41,336 bases of DNA from UBA1189 sp045612065 (GTDB taxonomy: Bacteria > Bacteroidota > Bacteroidia > Bacteroidales > Bacteroidaceae). Below are positions 19,705 to 28,234 of this stretch, one piece after another. The stretch is from contig JAZKYH010000029.1 of assembly GCA_045612065.1 (NCBI GenBank), positions 1-41,336 on the forward strand, in the 5' to 3' direction. The notes beneath the pieces are model-generated. The model did not search any database, had not been told where the DNA came from, and worked only from the letters and a program-made list of their open reading frames with translations. Made by a program: the position numbers and the translations under genes. Numbering within the stretch: position 1 is the stretch's first letter; the number at the start of each line of letters is the position of its first letter.

Positions 19705-20113
19705 ATGAAACAATATGTTCCACAAATGGGGCGATTCCGCTTGATTTTTGCAAATAAAAAAGAGGTGGAGTGGGGACCACGAGAAGGTGCTTTGAGGCTC
19801 TAAAAAAGGCTGAAAATGGAAAGCTGTATTGCCTCTTTTTTCAGTGAAAAATATCCCAAATTAGATTCTGTCTAAAATATGGAGGAATGATTGAAGTAGC
19901 TTGAATAGGTGCGTAATAGACGATAAAACGTGGAGTAATGAGGGTTGCGATGACTATATATACGGCAAATTTGAATAGAGTAAAATTGTATTTGTTTATA
20001 TATCAGTGTGTTTGATATGTGCAAGCAAAAAAAAGACAAAAAAAAAGCATAAAATGCAAACACTTGAAAGTAAGCACTTTTGAAAACGGCAAATAATTGG
20101 AAAGGAAAAGTGG
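19705..20113 (+). other. AT-rich region upstream of dnaA, no convincing gene
   Basis: Only a 32-codon frame (ATG 19705, stop 19801-19803) is open here, and nothing supports it as a gene. Complementary 10-mers AAAAAAGAGG (19756) and CCTCTTTTTT (19832) could form a long-range stem. Poly-A runs lie at about 20030-20052. I found no clear cluster of TTATCCACA-type DnaA boxes, so I do not call this an origin. Confidence 0.5.
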
Positions 20114-20145
20114 TTTGAAAATTCCGAATATGTAATGTAACTTTG
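20114..20145 (+). promoter_or_regulatory. dnaA promoter
   Basis: TTTG at 20114-20117 and TAACTTTG at 20138-20145 are 20 nt apart. The predicted start near 20152 gives a leader of about 30 nt. Confidence 0.82.
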
Positions 20146-20182
20146 CATACGTAGAAGTAGAAGAAAAAGAACAAAAATAATC

Positions 20183-21586
20183 ATGACAGAAACGCAACTC
20201 GTAGAGCTATGGGGCAAGTGCCTGGATGTTATCGCGGATAACATCCCTGAACCTGCATTCAAGACGTGGTTTGCTGCAACAAAGCCCGCATCTTATGCGA
20301 ATAAGGTGCTGACGATATTTGTCCCCAGCCAATTTGTATACGAGCATATTGAGGAAAATTATGTAGATCTGTTAGGTGCCGTCATCTACCGTGTGTTTGG
20401 GGCGGGTACACAACTGAATTATCGTATATTGACTGACCGTCAGAACAGGCTTACCGTGGATCAAGTGTCGGATAAGGCTCCCGCTAAACCTGTCGTAGAG
20501 CAGAAGAAAAGTGGTAACGAAACTCCGGAGTCTATTCCTGTGCCCGTGCAGGATCTTGATCCGATGTTACGCAGCAACTACAGCTTCGAGAACTTTATCG
20601 AGGGCTTGAGCAACAGGTTGCCTCGCGCAGCGGCTGAAAGCATTGCGATGAAGCCTGGTAAGACGGTGTTCAATCCTTTGTTCCTCTATGGAGCATCGGG
20701 TGTGGGTAAAACCCACTTGGCTAATGCTATCGGCTTGAAGGTGAAGGAACTCTATCCCGAGAAGCGTGTACTCTACGTGTCTGCTCACCTCTTTAAGGTG
20801 CAATATACCGATTCGGTGCGCAAGAATACGGTCAATGACTTTATAAACTTCTACCAGAGCATTGATGTCCTTATTATCGATGATATACAGGAATTTGTCG
20901 GTGTGGAGAAGACTCAGAATACCTTCTTCCATATCTTCAATCACTTGCATCAGAATGGAAAGCAGCTCATTATGACTTGTGACCGTCCTCCGGTGATGTT
21001 GCAGGGCATAGAGGACCGCTTGATTACTCGTTTCAAATGGGGTCTCACCGCTGAGATTGAACGCCCCAACTTGGAGCTCCGTCGCAGCATTTTGGCTGAC
21101 AGAGTACGCCGCGAGGGTATCTCTTTGCAAGAGAATGTGTTGGAGTATATTGCAGAGCACGTTACTGATAGCGTGCGTGAACTTGAGGGCATCTTGATTT
21201 CTCTCCATGCCCATTCGGCGCTCTATGGCCGCGAGATTGATATGGCTCTTGCCGAGCGAGTTATCAGTAAGGCGGTACGTGTTGTCGAGAAGGAGCTGAC
21301 GATTGAAGACATCGTGCGTTCTACTTGTGAGTATTACCATGTGAAGGACGAGAGCGTGTATGCCTCTTCGCGCAAGCGTGATATCGTATTGGCTCGCCAG
21401 GTATCCATGTATCTTGCTCACAAGCATCTTCCCAATTTGTCTTTGGCGCGCATAGGTCAGTGTATCGGATCAAAGGACCATTCGACAGTATTGCATGCAT
21501 GTCGTACCATTGAGGATCAAATTGAAGTGAACAAAGTGGTTGAGGTTGCCATCGATGAGATTGAGGCAAAATTGAAATCTCGATAA
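20183..21586 (+). CDS. dnaA: Chromosomal replication initiator protein DnaA
   Basis: This AAA+ initiator binds DnaA boxes at the origin and melts it. It is 467 residues, full length for the family. Domain I is at about 1-80 (LWGKCLDVIADNIPEPAFKTWF), followed by a short linker rich in Pro and Lys to about 125. The AAA+ core carries Walker A GASGVGKT near 170 and Walker B LIIDDIQ near 230, with sensor and arginine-finger regions following (ITRFKWGLTAEIERP). Domain IV ends with the DNA-binding signature IGSKDHSTVLHACRTIED. It has its own promoter and terminator, so it appears to be a single-gene transcript. No dnaN or recF lies beside it, in keeping with many Bacteroidales. Confidence 0.98.
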   Translation: MTETQLVELWGKCLDVIADNIPEPAFKTWFAATKPASYANKVLTIFVPSQFVYEHIEENYVDLLGAVIYRVFGAGTQLNYRILTDRQNRLTVDQVSDKAPAKPVVEQKKSGNETPESIPVPVQDLDPMLRSNYSFENFIEGLSNRLPRAAAESIAMKPGKTVFNPLFLYGASGVGKTHLANAIGLKVKELYPEKRVLYVSAHLFKVQYTDSVRKNTVNDFINFYQSIDVLIIDDIQEFVGVEKTQNTFFHIFNHLHQNGKQLIMTCDRPPVMLQGIEDRLITRFKWGLTAEIERPNLELRRSILADRVRREGISLQENVLEYIAEHVTDSVRELEGILISLHAHSALYGREIDMALAERVISKAVRVVEKELTIEDIVRSTCEYYHVKDESVYASSRKRDIVLARQVSMYLAHKHLPNLSLARIGQCIGSKDHSTVLHACRTIEDQIEVNKVVEVAIDEIEAKLKSR

Positions 21587-21610
21587 GTAAACCCATTTAA
21601 TCAGCTATAG

Positions 21611-21655
21611 AGTTAGCCTCATGCGGATGATTTTGCATGGGGCTAATTGCTTTTT
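21611..21655 (+). terminator. Intrinsic terminator of dnaA
   Basis: Fourteen-base arms AGTTAGCCTCATGC (21611-21624) and GCATGGGGCTAATT (21635-21648) pair with two G-U wobbles around a 10-nt loop. GCTTTTT follows. Confidence 0.88.
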
Positions 21656-21699
21656 ATGTTGTCTTTTGTTGTGTGCTGGGTTTCTTTGTGGATTTCTTA

Positions 21700-21779
21700 T
21701 TTTGGAAAACTTTTCTTCTGCTGTAAAAATGTAAAATGCAATAAATGAGTGCGTTTGATTTTTGTTTTGGAAAACTTTT
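21700..21779 (+). repeat. Two 15-bp direct repeats upstream of the nrdJ promoter
   Basis: TTTTGGAAAACTTTT occurs exactly at 21700-21714 and 21765-21779. Each contains the near-palindrome GAAAA-C-TTTT. The second copy ends 29 nt before the -33 element of the nrdJ promoter, a position suited to an operator. No other function is visible in this roughly 330-nt intergenic stretch besides the dnaA terminator and the promoter. Confidence 0.6.
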
Positions 21780-21808
21780 GTTTTTGTGTGATTTTCATTG
21801 TTGAAAAA

Positions 21809-21840
21809 TTTGGTCAATACAAGAGTGTTGTGTAACTTTG
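21809..21840 (+). promoter_or_regulatory. nrdJ: nrdJ promoter
   Basis: TTTG at 21809-21812 and TAACTTTG at 21833-21840 are 20 nt apart. The leader to the GTG start at 21919 is about 70 nt and shows no B12-box or cobalamin riboswitch fold. Confidence 0.82.
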
Positions 21841-21918
21841 CAGAGCTTTTGTTCGGAAAGATTCTATTTCTACATCTATTGACCTTTTTTGAACAACGAT
21901 TATAACTTTAGAAATACA

Positions 21919-24477
21919 GTGGAACAGAAAACTTACACGTTTGAAGAAGCGCAGAATGCCACACTTGAGTATTTTGGTGGTGATGCGCTTGCGGCCAGAG
22001 TTTGGGCCAACAAGTATGCCATGAAGGACTCTGCGGGCAACATCTATGAGGAAACCCCGAAAGACATGCATTGGCGCATTGCCAATGAGATTGCTCGCGT
22101 AGAGGCTAAGTATCCTAATGCGTTGTCGGCACGTCAGTTGTTTGACCTGCTCGACCACTTCAAGTACATCGTGCCGCAGGGCAGCCCCATGACCGGTATC
22201 GGTAACAACCATCAGATTGCTTCGCTCTCTAACTGCTTCGTTATCGGTATGGATGGCAATGCCGACTCGTATGGTGCTATCATTCGTATCGATGAAGAGC
22301 AGGTGCAGTTGATGAAGCGTCGTGGTGGTGTAGGTCACGACCTCTCTCACATCCGTCCCAAGGGCTCACCCGTGAAGAATTCAGCGTTGACCTCTACAGG
22401 TCTTGTACCTTTCATGGAGCGTTACTCAAACTCTACTCGTGAGGTGGCTCAGGATGGTCGTCGCGGTGCTTTGATGCTCAGCGTATCCATCAAGCATCCC
22501 GATTCAGAGTCGTTCATCGATGCCAAGATGACCGAGGGTAAGGTGACTGGCGCCAACGTGTCTGTGAAGATGGACGATGATTTCATGCGTGCCGCTGTAG
22601 AAGGCAAGACCTACACGCAGAGATATCCCATTGACAGTGCCGAACCCCTTTATACAAAGGAGGTGAATGCTTCTGAATTGTGGAAGAAAATTGTGCACAA
22701 CGCTTGGAAGAGTGCCGAGCCTGGTGTGCTCTTCTGGGATACTATCATCCGTGAATCTGTTCCTGACTGCTATGCTGACCTCGGCTTCAAGACCGTGTCG
22801 ACCAACCCTTGTGGTGAGATTCCTCTTTGTCCCTACGATTCATGCCGTTTGTTGGCATTGAACCTCTATTCATACGTGGTTAATCCGTTTACTCCCGAGG
22901 CTTACTTTGATTTTGACCTCTTCAAGAAGCATGTTGCCATCGCTCAGCGCATCATGGACGACATCATCGACTTGGAGATCGAGAAGATTGAGGCCATCAT
23001 GGAGAAGATTGAGAGCGACCCCGAGAGCGAGGAGGTAAAGGGTGCTGAGCGTACCTTGTGGCAGAAGATTATGGACAAGAGCTGCATGGGCCGTCGTACA
23101 GGCGTGGGTATCACTGCTGAGGGCGATATGCTTGCTGCTATGGGCTTGCGCTATGGTACAGACGAGGCAACCGATTTCTCTGAGAAGGTGCACCGTACTA
23201 TTGCCATCGAGGCTTACCGTTCATCGGTACAGATGGCGAAGGAGCGTGGCGCATTCAAGGTATACGACAGCGAGCGTGAGAAGAACAATCCCTTCATCAA
23301 TCGTCTAAAGGATGCTGATCCTGCTCTCTATGATGAGATGAAGCAGTATGGTCGTCGCAATATCGCATGTTTGACCATCGCTCCAACAGGTACTGTGAGC
23401 TTGATGACACAGACAACTTCTGGTATCGAGCCTGTATTCATGCCCGTATACAAGCGTCGTCGTAAGGTGAATCCCAATGATCCCGACGTGCATGTTGACT
23501 TTACCGATGAGACGGGTGATGCATTCGAGGAGTTCATCGTATACCATCCCAAGTTCATGACTTGGATGGAGGCCAAGGGGTACGATACTACCAAGCGTTA
23601 CACTCAGGACGAGATTGATGCTATGGTGGCTGAGAGCCCCTACCACAAGGCTACTGCCAACGATATCGACTGGTTGAAGAAGGTGCAGATGCAGGGCCGT
23701 ATCCAAAAGTGGGTAGACCACAGCATCAGTGTGACCATCAACCTGCCTGCTGACGTAAGCGAGGAACTCGTGAATGACCTGTATGTGGAGGCTTGGAAGT
23801 GTGGCTGTAAGGGATGTACCGTATATCGTGATGGCTCACGCAGCGGTGTGCTCATTGCTGCCGACAATAAAAAGAAGGGTGCTGACGGTAAGCCCGTAGA
23901 GGAACCTTGCACCTGCAAGCCCCCTGTAGTCGTAGAAACGCGTCCTCGTGTGCTTGAGGCTGAGGTGGTTCGTTTCCAGAACAACAAGGAGAAGTGGGTG
24001 GCATTCGTAGGTTTGCTCGAAGGTCGTCCTTACGAAATCTTTACCGGTCTTGCTGATGATGAGGAGGGTATCTTGTTGCCTAAGTCTGTGGCCAATGGTT
24101 ATATCATCAAGAACGTTGATGAGAATGGGGTGAAGCGTTATGACTTCCAATTCAGCAACAAGCGTGGCTATAAGACTACCATCGAAGGCCTTTCTGAGAA
24201 GTTTGACAAGGAGTATTGGAACTATGCCAAGTTGATTTCTGGCGTGCTCCGTTATCGTATGCCTATCGAGCAGGTTATCAAGTTGGTTAGTTCACTGCAA
24301 CTTGACAGCGAGAGTATCAACACCTGGAAGGTTGGTGTTGAGCGTGCCTTGAAGAAGTATGTGATGGACGGTACTGCTGCCAAGGGACAGGTTTGTCCTA
24401 ACTGCGGTCAGGAGACCCTCGTATACCAGGAAGGCTGTCTCATCTGTACCAACTGCGGTACCAGCCGTTGTGGATAA
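21919..24477 (+). CDS. nrdJ: Adenosylcobalamin-dependent (class II) ribonucleoside-diphosphate reductase
   Basis: Reduces ribonucleotides to deoxyribonucleotides using a B12-derived radical, supplying DNA precursors without oxygen. I choose the GTG at 21919 (reads MEQKTYTFEEAQ, the usual Bacteroidales start). A TTG at 21889 would extend it by ten residues and leave a shorter leader. This gives 852 residues. Conserved blocks are GSPMTGIGNNHQIASLSNCFV, MKRRGGVGHDLSHIRPKGS, STNPCGEIPLCPYDSC, RTGVGITAEGDMLAAMGLRYG, LTIAPTGTVSLMTQTTSGIE and CGCKGCTVYRDGSR. The C-terminus is a four-Cys zinc-ribbon-like module (CPNCGQ to CTNCG) ending CG, likely the redox tail. Being next to dnaA is functionally fitting, but each has its own promoter. 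Confidence 0.95.
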   Translation: MEQKTYTFEEAQNATLEYFGGDALAARVWANKYAMKDSAGNIYEETPKDMHWRIANEIARVEAKYPNALSARQLFDLLDHFKYIVPQGSPMTGIGNNHQIASLSNCFVIGMDGNADSYGAIIRIDEEQVQLMKRRGGVGHDLSHIRPKGSPVKNSALTSTGLVPFMERYSNSTREVAQDGRRGALMLSVSIKHPDSESFIDAKMTEGKVTGANVSVKMDDDFMRAAVEGKTYTQRYPIDSAEPLYTKEVNASELWKKIVHNAWKSAEPGVLFWDTIIRESVPDCYADLGFKTVSTNPCGEIPLCPYDSCRLLALNLYSYVVNPFTPEAYFDFDLFKKHVAIAQRIMDDIIDLEIEKIEAIMEKIESDPESEEVKGAERTLWQKIMDKSCMGRRTGVGITAEGDMLAAMGLRYGTDEATDFSEKVHRTIAIEAYRSSVQMAKERGAFKVYDSEREKNNPFINRLKDADPALYDEMKQYGRRNIACLTIAPTGTVSLMTQTTSGIEPVFMPVYKRRRKVNPNDPDVHVDFTDETGDAFEEFIVYHPKFMTWMEAKGYDTTKRYTQDEIDAMVAESPYHKATANDIDWLKKVQMQGRIQKWVDHSISVTINLPADVSEELVNDLYVEAWKCGCKGCTVYRDGSRSGVLIAADNKKKGADGKPVEEPCTCKPPVVVETRPRVLEAEVVRFQNNKEKWVAFVGLLEGRPYEIFTGLADDEEGILLPKSVANGYIIKNVDENGVKRYDFQFSNKRGYKTTIEGLSEKFDKEYWNYAKLISGVLRYRMPIEQVIKLVSSLQLDSESINTWKVGVERALKKYVMDGTAAKGQVCPNCGQETLVYQEGCLICTNCGTSRCG

Positions 24478-24509
24478 TAACTGAAAATCTTTTTCTTTTA
24501 CATACGCGA

Positions 24510-24554
24510 GAAAGGGAGTCGCTCAAGGAATTGAGGATTCCCTTTCCAATTTTT
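24510..24554 (+). terminator. Intrinsic terminator of nrdJ
   Basis: GAAAGGGAGTC (24510-24520) pairs with GATTCCCTTTC (24536-24546) with one G-U and a 15-nt loop. CAATTTTT follows. It lies between nrdJ and folB. Confidence 0.75.
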
Positions 24555-24565
24555 AGATAGATGCA

Positions 24566-24946
24566 ATGATGAAATATACAATATCTGAAGCACAAATCGA
24601 ATTGCGTGGTCTTACGTTCTTTGCTTATCATGGCGTGCTTCCCGAGGAACGCCAAATGGGGAATACATTTGTGGTGAACCTCCTGTTGGATGCAGATATC
24701 AGTCGTGCCGTGTGTACGGATGAATTGGACGATACGGTCAACTATGCTGCGGCATATGAGGTGGTAAAGCGGGAAATGGCTGTTCCGTCGATGCTGTTGG
24801 AGCATGTGTGTGGGCGCATTGCCGTAGCATTGCTTGATGCTTTCCCCGCTTTATCTCGTGTACATGTGAGTGTTACCAAGATGAACCCTCCGATTGAAGG
24901 ATCCGGAACGTGTGAGTCTGCAGTCAAACTGGTGCTGACCCGATAG
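24566..24946 (+). CDS. folB: Dihydroneopterin aldolase (FolB)
   Basis: Converts 7,8-dihydroneopterin to 6-hydroxymethyl-dihydropterin and glycolaldehyde in folate synthesis. The protein is 126 residues, close to the usual 120. Recognisable parts are the first strand and active-site region LRGLTFFAYHGVLPEERQMG, the DTVNYAAAYEVVK block, the LLEHVCGRIA helix, and the C-terminal VHVSVTKMNPPIEG, whose Lys is the expected catalytic lysine. Two adjacent ATG codons (24566, 24569) could both serve as start. It lies 88 nt after nrdJ beyond a hairpin, and no other folate gene is near. Confidence 0.94.
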   Translation: MMKYTISEAQIELRGLTFFAYHGVLPEERQMGNTFVVNLLLDADISRAVCTDELDDTVNYAAAYEVVKREMAVPSMLLEHVCGRIAVALLDAFPALSRVHVSVTKMNPPIEGSGTCESAVKLVLTR

Positions 24947-25004
24947 GGCATAGAACTCGTTGGTTGGTTTGCCTCACTTTTGTGAGGCGGGAGAGAAGGG
25001 CATG

Positions 25005-25346
25005 TTATTGCTCCTTCTCGTATTCTTGTGGGATGCGGAAGGCGGTGTATAATTCGGTCAAGCATCCTACGAGCATGCACAAAATCCATTCGTTGTGCTT
25101 GCAGGTCAACATGAGTACGCCGGTAAGCATCAGTGCTACTGCTCCCAAGAGTTGCTGGCGGCGTAGGCGGCGCAAGATGAGGTTCTTGCCTGTATAGCGG
25201 TCAAGCATCTGCATGGCGCCAAACATGAAGGAACCTACGATGTATATGTAAGGTGCCCATGACCATCGGGTAATATATAAGGCTGCGCCCACCACCAGGA
25301 GAATGCCGCCAAGGATATAGAGGACTTGTTGTAATTTCTTCATCAT
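25005..25346 (-). CDS. Small conserved-looking membrane protein, unknown function
   Basis: A 113-residue protein with four predicted membrane helices: VLYILGGILLVVGAALYIT, YIYIVGSFMFGAMQML, LLGAVALMLTGVLMLT and ILCMLVGCLTELYTAF. Short charged loops separate them, including a basic RRLRRQQ between helices two and three. I do not recognise a named family. The start overlaps the stop of the upstream FtsB/DivIC-type gene by four bases (ATGA), so the two are translationally coupled. This suggests, but does not show, a role linked to the envelope or division. Its stop faces folB with a 58-nt gap holding a 7-bp hairpin (24971-24988). Confidence 0.75.
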   Translation of the reverse strand: MMKKLQQVLYILGGILLVVGAALYITRWSWAPYIYIVGSFMFGAMQMLDRYTGKNLILRRLRRQQLLGAVALMLTGVLMLTCKHNEWILCMLVGCLTELYTAFRIPQEYEKEQ

Positions 25347-25636
25347 TCAATAATAAAAACTTCTTCGTTAGGGAGGTGCATGCCATATTTCTCGCGGGCA
25401 ATGCGTTCAAGGTTGTTGCTGTCGTTAGCCAGTTCTTGTAGCCCCTTAATGCATTCGTCGCGCATACTAGTGTACAACTCAATCTCTTTTCTCAGTTCTC
25501 GTATCTGTTTATGATGTTGTAGTCGTTTCAAGAGATTATTTTGGTCTGTTATGCAGATAATCAGTAGGAATCCGATGATTGTCACCGTATACTTGTGCCG
25601 TCCGATAGCGCTCCATATATCTCTTATTTTGCCCAT
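25343..25636 (-). CDS. FtsB/DivIC-family septum formation initiator
   Basis: A 97-residue bitopic cell-division protein. A short cytoplasmic N-terminus is followed by one membrane helix (YTVTIIGFLLIICIT, about 16-30), a coiled coil (LLKRLQHHKQIRELRKEIELY to LQELANDSNNLE) and the conserved end ERIAREKYGMHLPNEEVFIIE, a hallmark of the family. Such proteins form a complex with FtsL and FtsQ that activates septal wall synthesis. A -7 element lies just upstream on the minus strand, making this the first gene of a two-gene operon with the four-helix membrane protein. Confidence 0.9.
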   Translation of the reverse strand: MGKIRDIWSAIGRHKYTVTIIGFLLIICITDQNNLLKRLQHHKQIRELRKEIELYTSMRDECIKGLQELANDSNNLERIAREKYGMHLPNEEVFIIE

Positions 25637-25661
25637 GTTGATTGTATTCGTTTTGTGTGAT

Positions 25662-25669
25662 GCAAAGGT
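25662..25669 (-). promoter_or_regulatory. -7 element for the FtsB/DivIC-type gene
   Basis: Minus-strand TACCTTTG, followed by C, lies 26 nt before the start codon. A matching -33 TTTG is not evident at the expected distance. Confidence 0.55.
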
Positions 25670-25699
25670 AAACTTTTTAATCGGAAAAACTTAAATAAA

Positions 25700-25731
25700 T
25701 TTGATATTTCGCTCGTCTTGTACTAATTTTG
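25700..25731 (+). promoter_or_regulatory. dnaX: dnaX promoter
   Basis: TTTG at 25700-25703 and TAATTTTG at 25724-25731 are 20 nt apart. The ATG follows 26 nt later. It diverges from the FtsB/DivIC-type promoter. Confidence 0.78.
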
Positions 25732-25757
25732 CGTCATATCTGAATTTGAATTAGTCA

Positions 25758-27557
25758 ATGGAGAACTTTATAGTTTCGGCTCGTAAGTATCGTCCCGCAA
25801 CATTTGATACGGTGGTGGGGCAGAAGTCGCTCATCGTGACGCTCAAGAATGCTATTCTTACGGGGAAGTTGGCACATGCCTATCTTTTCTGTGGTCCGCG
25901 TGGAGTAGGTAAGACTACTTGTGCGCGTATCTTTGCCAAGTCTATCAACTGTGAACACCTCACTCCCGAGGGCGAGGCCTGTAATGAGTGTGAGTCATGT
26001 CGAGCATTCAATGAACAGCGCTCATACAATATTCACGAGTTGGATGCTGCGTCAAACAACTCGGTGGACGATATCCGTGAGTTGATAGATCAAGTGCGCA
26101 TACCACCCCAGATAGGTCGCTATAAGGTTTTTATCATTGATGAGGTACACATGCTCTCTACAGCGGCATTCAATGCTTTCCTTAAGACACTGGAAGAACC
26201 TCCTCGTCATGCTATCTTTATTTTGGCTACCACAGAGCGTCATAAGGTGCTGCCCACGATTCTTTCCCGTTGTCAGATTTACGACTTTACGCGTATTGAG
26301 TTGGGTGACATTGTCGAACATCTCGCCAAGGTGGCAAGTAAGGAGGGGGTTGCAGCTGAGGATGCAGCGTTGCATGTTATTGCGCAAAAGGCTGATGGCG
26401 GTATGCGTGATGCTCTCTCGCTTTTCGATCAGATGGTGAGTTATACACAAGGTAATGTTACTTATCAAGGTGTTATCGGTAGTCTCAACATATTGGATTA
26501 CGACTACTATTTCCGTTTTACGGATTTGTTCCTTGAACACAAGATTGGTGAGACGATGTTGCTCTTTAACGAGGTGCTGAGTCGAGGCTTTGATGGTGGC
26601 AATTTCATTACTAATCTTACTGCTCATTTGCGTGATCTTCTTGTGAGTCGCGAACCTGCGACACTGCCCCTGCTTGAGGTGAGTCATGATGTGCGCGAAC
26701 GTTATCGTGAGCAAGCACAGAAATGTAACGAACGTTTCTTGGTTCATGCCATCAAATTGTGTAACGACTGCGACCTGAACTATCGTGTCAGCAAAAATAA
26801 GCGATTGCTTGTGGAACTCACCCTCATTCAGTTGTCTCAGCTAACTGGTGATCCCGATGAGTTGGGCTCGGGGCGTGGCCCCAAGCGACTTAAACCACTT
26901 TTTCAAAAGGCGGTAGCCACCGCCTCTGCGGGCCAATCGAACAATAGTAAGTCGGCTCCGTCAGCTGCTTCGCAGCAAACTGCTGCTCCTACCACGCAGG
27001 TAACTCGTACATCTTCTCCGCTTGTGTCTTCGCAACTCGAAGGTGCGGGAGGACAGAGTGCTCGTCCCATAGTAACATCAAGGCGCCCTTCTTTTTCCAT
27101 TCGTTCGAAAACGAGTGAAGTTGACTCCTCTGCTCATAGCAATCTCCAACGAACAGCGGCGACTGCAGCTACTGTTGTCTCTCAAGTTGAAGATCTTCCT
27201 GTATCGGAAGAGGGTGTACGCATCTGTTGGAAACAGTTTGCCTCAACCCTTCCCAAGGAACAGACAGCCATGGCGGGCCGATTGTTGAATCTTCGTCCAG
27301 CATTGATTGACGATTTTATCGTTGATGTCAAGATTGATAATCCTATGGTGGCGTCAGAACTCTCTGCGATACGATTACAAATAGAAGGGTTCTTGCGTCA
27401 GCAGTTGCAGAATCAGAAACTGGTACTTAATGTCTCTGTAGAAGAGGCTCAGTCTACCCGCAAAATTTATAGTCGTGTTGAGCAGTACCAGCTTCTCGAA
27501 AAACGCTATCCTGCAGTTCGTAAATTGAAAGAACTGCTTGATTTAGATTTGAGCTAA
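25758..27557 (+). CDS. dnaX: DNA polymerase III subunit gamma/tau (DnaX)
   Basis: The clamp-loader ATPase of the replicative polymerase, 599 residues. The N-terminal AAA+ module has ARKYRPATFDTVVGQ, Walker A GPRGVGKT at about 46-53, a four-Cys zinc module (CEHLTPEGEACNECESC), DEVHML as Walker B, LKTLEEPPRHAIFILATTE, and the sensor SRCQIYDF. The lid and collar follow to about 370. From about 385 to 480 is a low-complexity Ser/Ala/Thr/Gln linker, then a smaller C-terminal domain with RICWKQFASTLPKEQ. No slippery A6G-type frameshift site was noted. Its last 15 bases overlap the 3' end of the convergent engB gene. Confidence 0.97.
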   Translation: MENFIVSARKYRPATFDTVVGQKSLIVTLKNAILTGKLAHAYLFCGPRGVGKTTCARIFAKSINCEHLTPEGEACNECESCRAFNEQRSYNIHELDAASNNSVDDIRELIDQVRIPPQIGRYKVFIIDEVHMLSTAAFNAFLKTLEEPPRHAIFILATTERHKVLPTILSRCQIYDFTRIELGDIVEHLAKVASKEGVAAEDAALHVIAQKADGGMRDALSLFDQMVSYTQGNVTYQGVIGSLNILDYDYYFRFTDLFLEHKIGETMLLFNEVLSRGFDGGNFITNLTAHLRDLLVSREPATLPLLEVSHDVRERYREQAQKCNERFLVHAIKLCNDCDLNYRVSKNKRLLVELTLIQLSQLTGDPDELGSGRGPKRLKPLFQKAVATASAGQSNNSKSAPSAASQQTAAPTTQVTRTSSPLVSSQLEGAGGQSARPIVTSRRPSFSIRSKTSEVDSSAHSNLQRTAATAATVVSQVEDLPVSEEGVRICWKQFASTLPKEQTAMAGRLLNLRPALIDDFIVDVKIDNPMVASELSAIRLQIEGFLRQQLQNQKLVLNVSVEEAQSTRKIYSRVEQYQLLEKRYPAVRKLKELLDLDLS

Positions 27558-28148
27558 ACTTTTGTTGATTTGTTCGATATAGCTTAGAATTTCGTCTCTT
27601 CCTACTCCTTTCTCTGAAGAGGTGACGAAGTGTGGAGGTAGTTCTTCCCACTGCTCCGACAGCCGTGCGAGGTATTTCTCTACGTTCTCGCGTTGACGCT
27701 GCAGTCCCAGTTTGTCTGCTTTGGTAAAGACGATGGCAAAGGGTATGCCATTCTCGCCCAGCCACTCGATGAACTCAAGGTCGATGGTTAGCGGCTCGTG
27801 GCGTATGTCGATGAGCAAAAAGAGGTTGGTCATCTGCTCGCGCCCGAGGATGTAGCTCTCGATAATCTGTGTGAGCTTGTCCTTGGCCTTTTTGCCGCGT
27901 TGGGCATAACCATAGCCGGGGAGGTCGACAAGATACCACGCCTTATTGATGATGAAGTGGTTGATGAGCATAGTCTTTCCAGGTGTCGCGGATGTCATGG
28001 CCAGTTTGGGCTTACGAGTGAGCATATTGATAAGGCTCGACTTGCCCACGTTGGAGCGACCAATGAATGCATACTCGGGCAATCCCGTCTGCGGGCAGCG
28101 ATCTATACGGGTATTGCTCATTACAAATTCGGCACTTGTTATATTCAT
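27543..28148 (-). CDS. engB: Ribosome-biogenesis GTPase EngB (YihA/YsxC)
   Basis: A TRAFAC-class GTPase of 201 residues needed for assembly of the large ribosomal subunit. The G motifs are all present: G1 GRSNVGKSS near 30-38, G2 region TSATPGKT, G3 DLPGYG, G4 TKAD and G5-like SSEKG. Size and the N-terminal SAEFVMSNTRIDRCP strand match the family. It is transcribed toward dnaX and the two reading frames overlap by 15 bp at their 3' ends, so no separate terminator fits between them. It may be cotranscribed with the flavoprotein 86 nt upstream, as I see no clear -7 element in that gap. Confidence 0.96.
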   Translation of the reverse strand: MNITSAEFVMSNTRIDRCPQTGLPEYAFIGRSNVGKSSLINMLTRKPKLAMTSATPGKTMLINHFIINKAWYLVDLPGYGYAQRGKKAKDKLTQIIESYILGREQMTNLFLLIDIRHEPLTIDLEFIEWLGENGIPFAIVFTKADKLGLQRQRENVEKYLARLSEQWEELPPHFVTSSEKGVGRDEILSYIEQINKSLAQI

Positions 28149-28183
28149 ATCCTTTTGTTTTTTATGCTTCTTGTGTCATTTGT

Positions 28184-28217
28184 AGTAAGGATTAGCATAT
28201 TCCCTGCTCTCCTTACT
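28184..28217 (-). other. Small inverted repeat between flavoprotein gene and engB
   Basis: Eight-base arms AGTAAGGA (28184-28191) and TCCTTACT (28210-28217) surround 18 nt. No T-tract follows on the minus strand, so it is at best a weak terminator or attenuator. Confidence 0.35.
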
Positions 28218-28234
28218 GCGTTTAGGATGACGGA

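Noticed and set aside
19705..19803. A 32-codon open frame after the twin hairpins
   Set aside because: It directly follows a terminator, has no promoter, and shows no recognisable sequence features.
19615..20182. Replication origin next to dnaA
   Set aside because: The region is AT-rich but shows no cluster of TTATCCACA-like boxes; the downstream gap has only one imperfect TGTGGATTT near 21687.
21841..21918. Cobalamin riboswitch in the leader of B12-dependent nrdJ
   Set aside because: The leader is only about 70 nt and contains no B12-box-like sequence.
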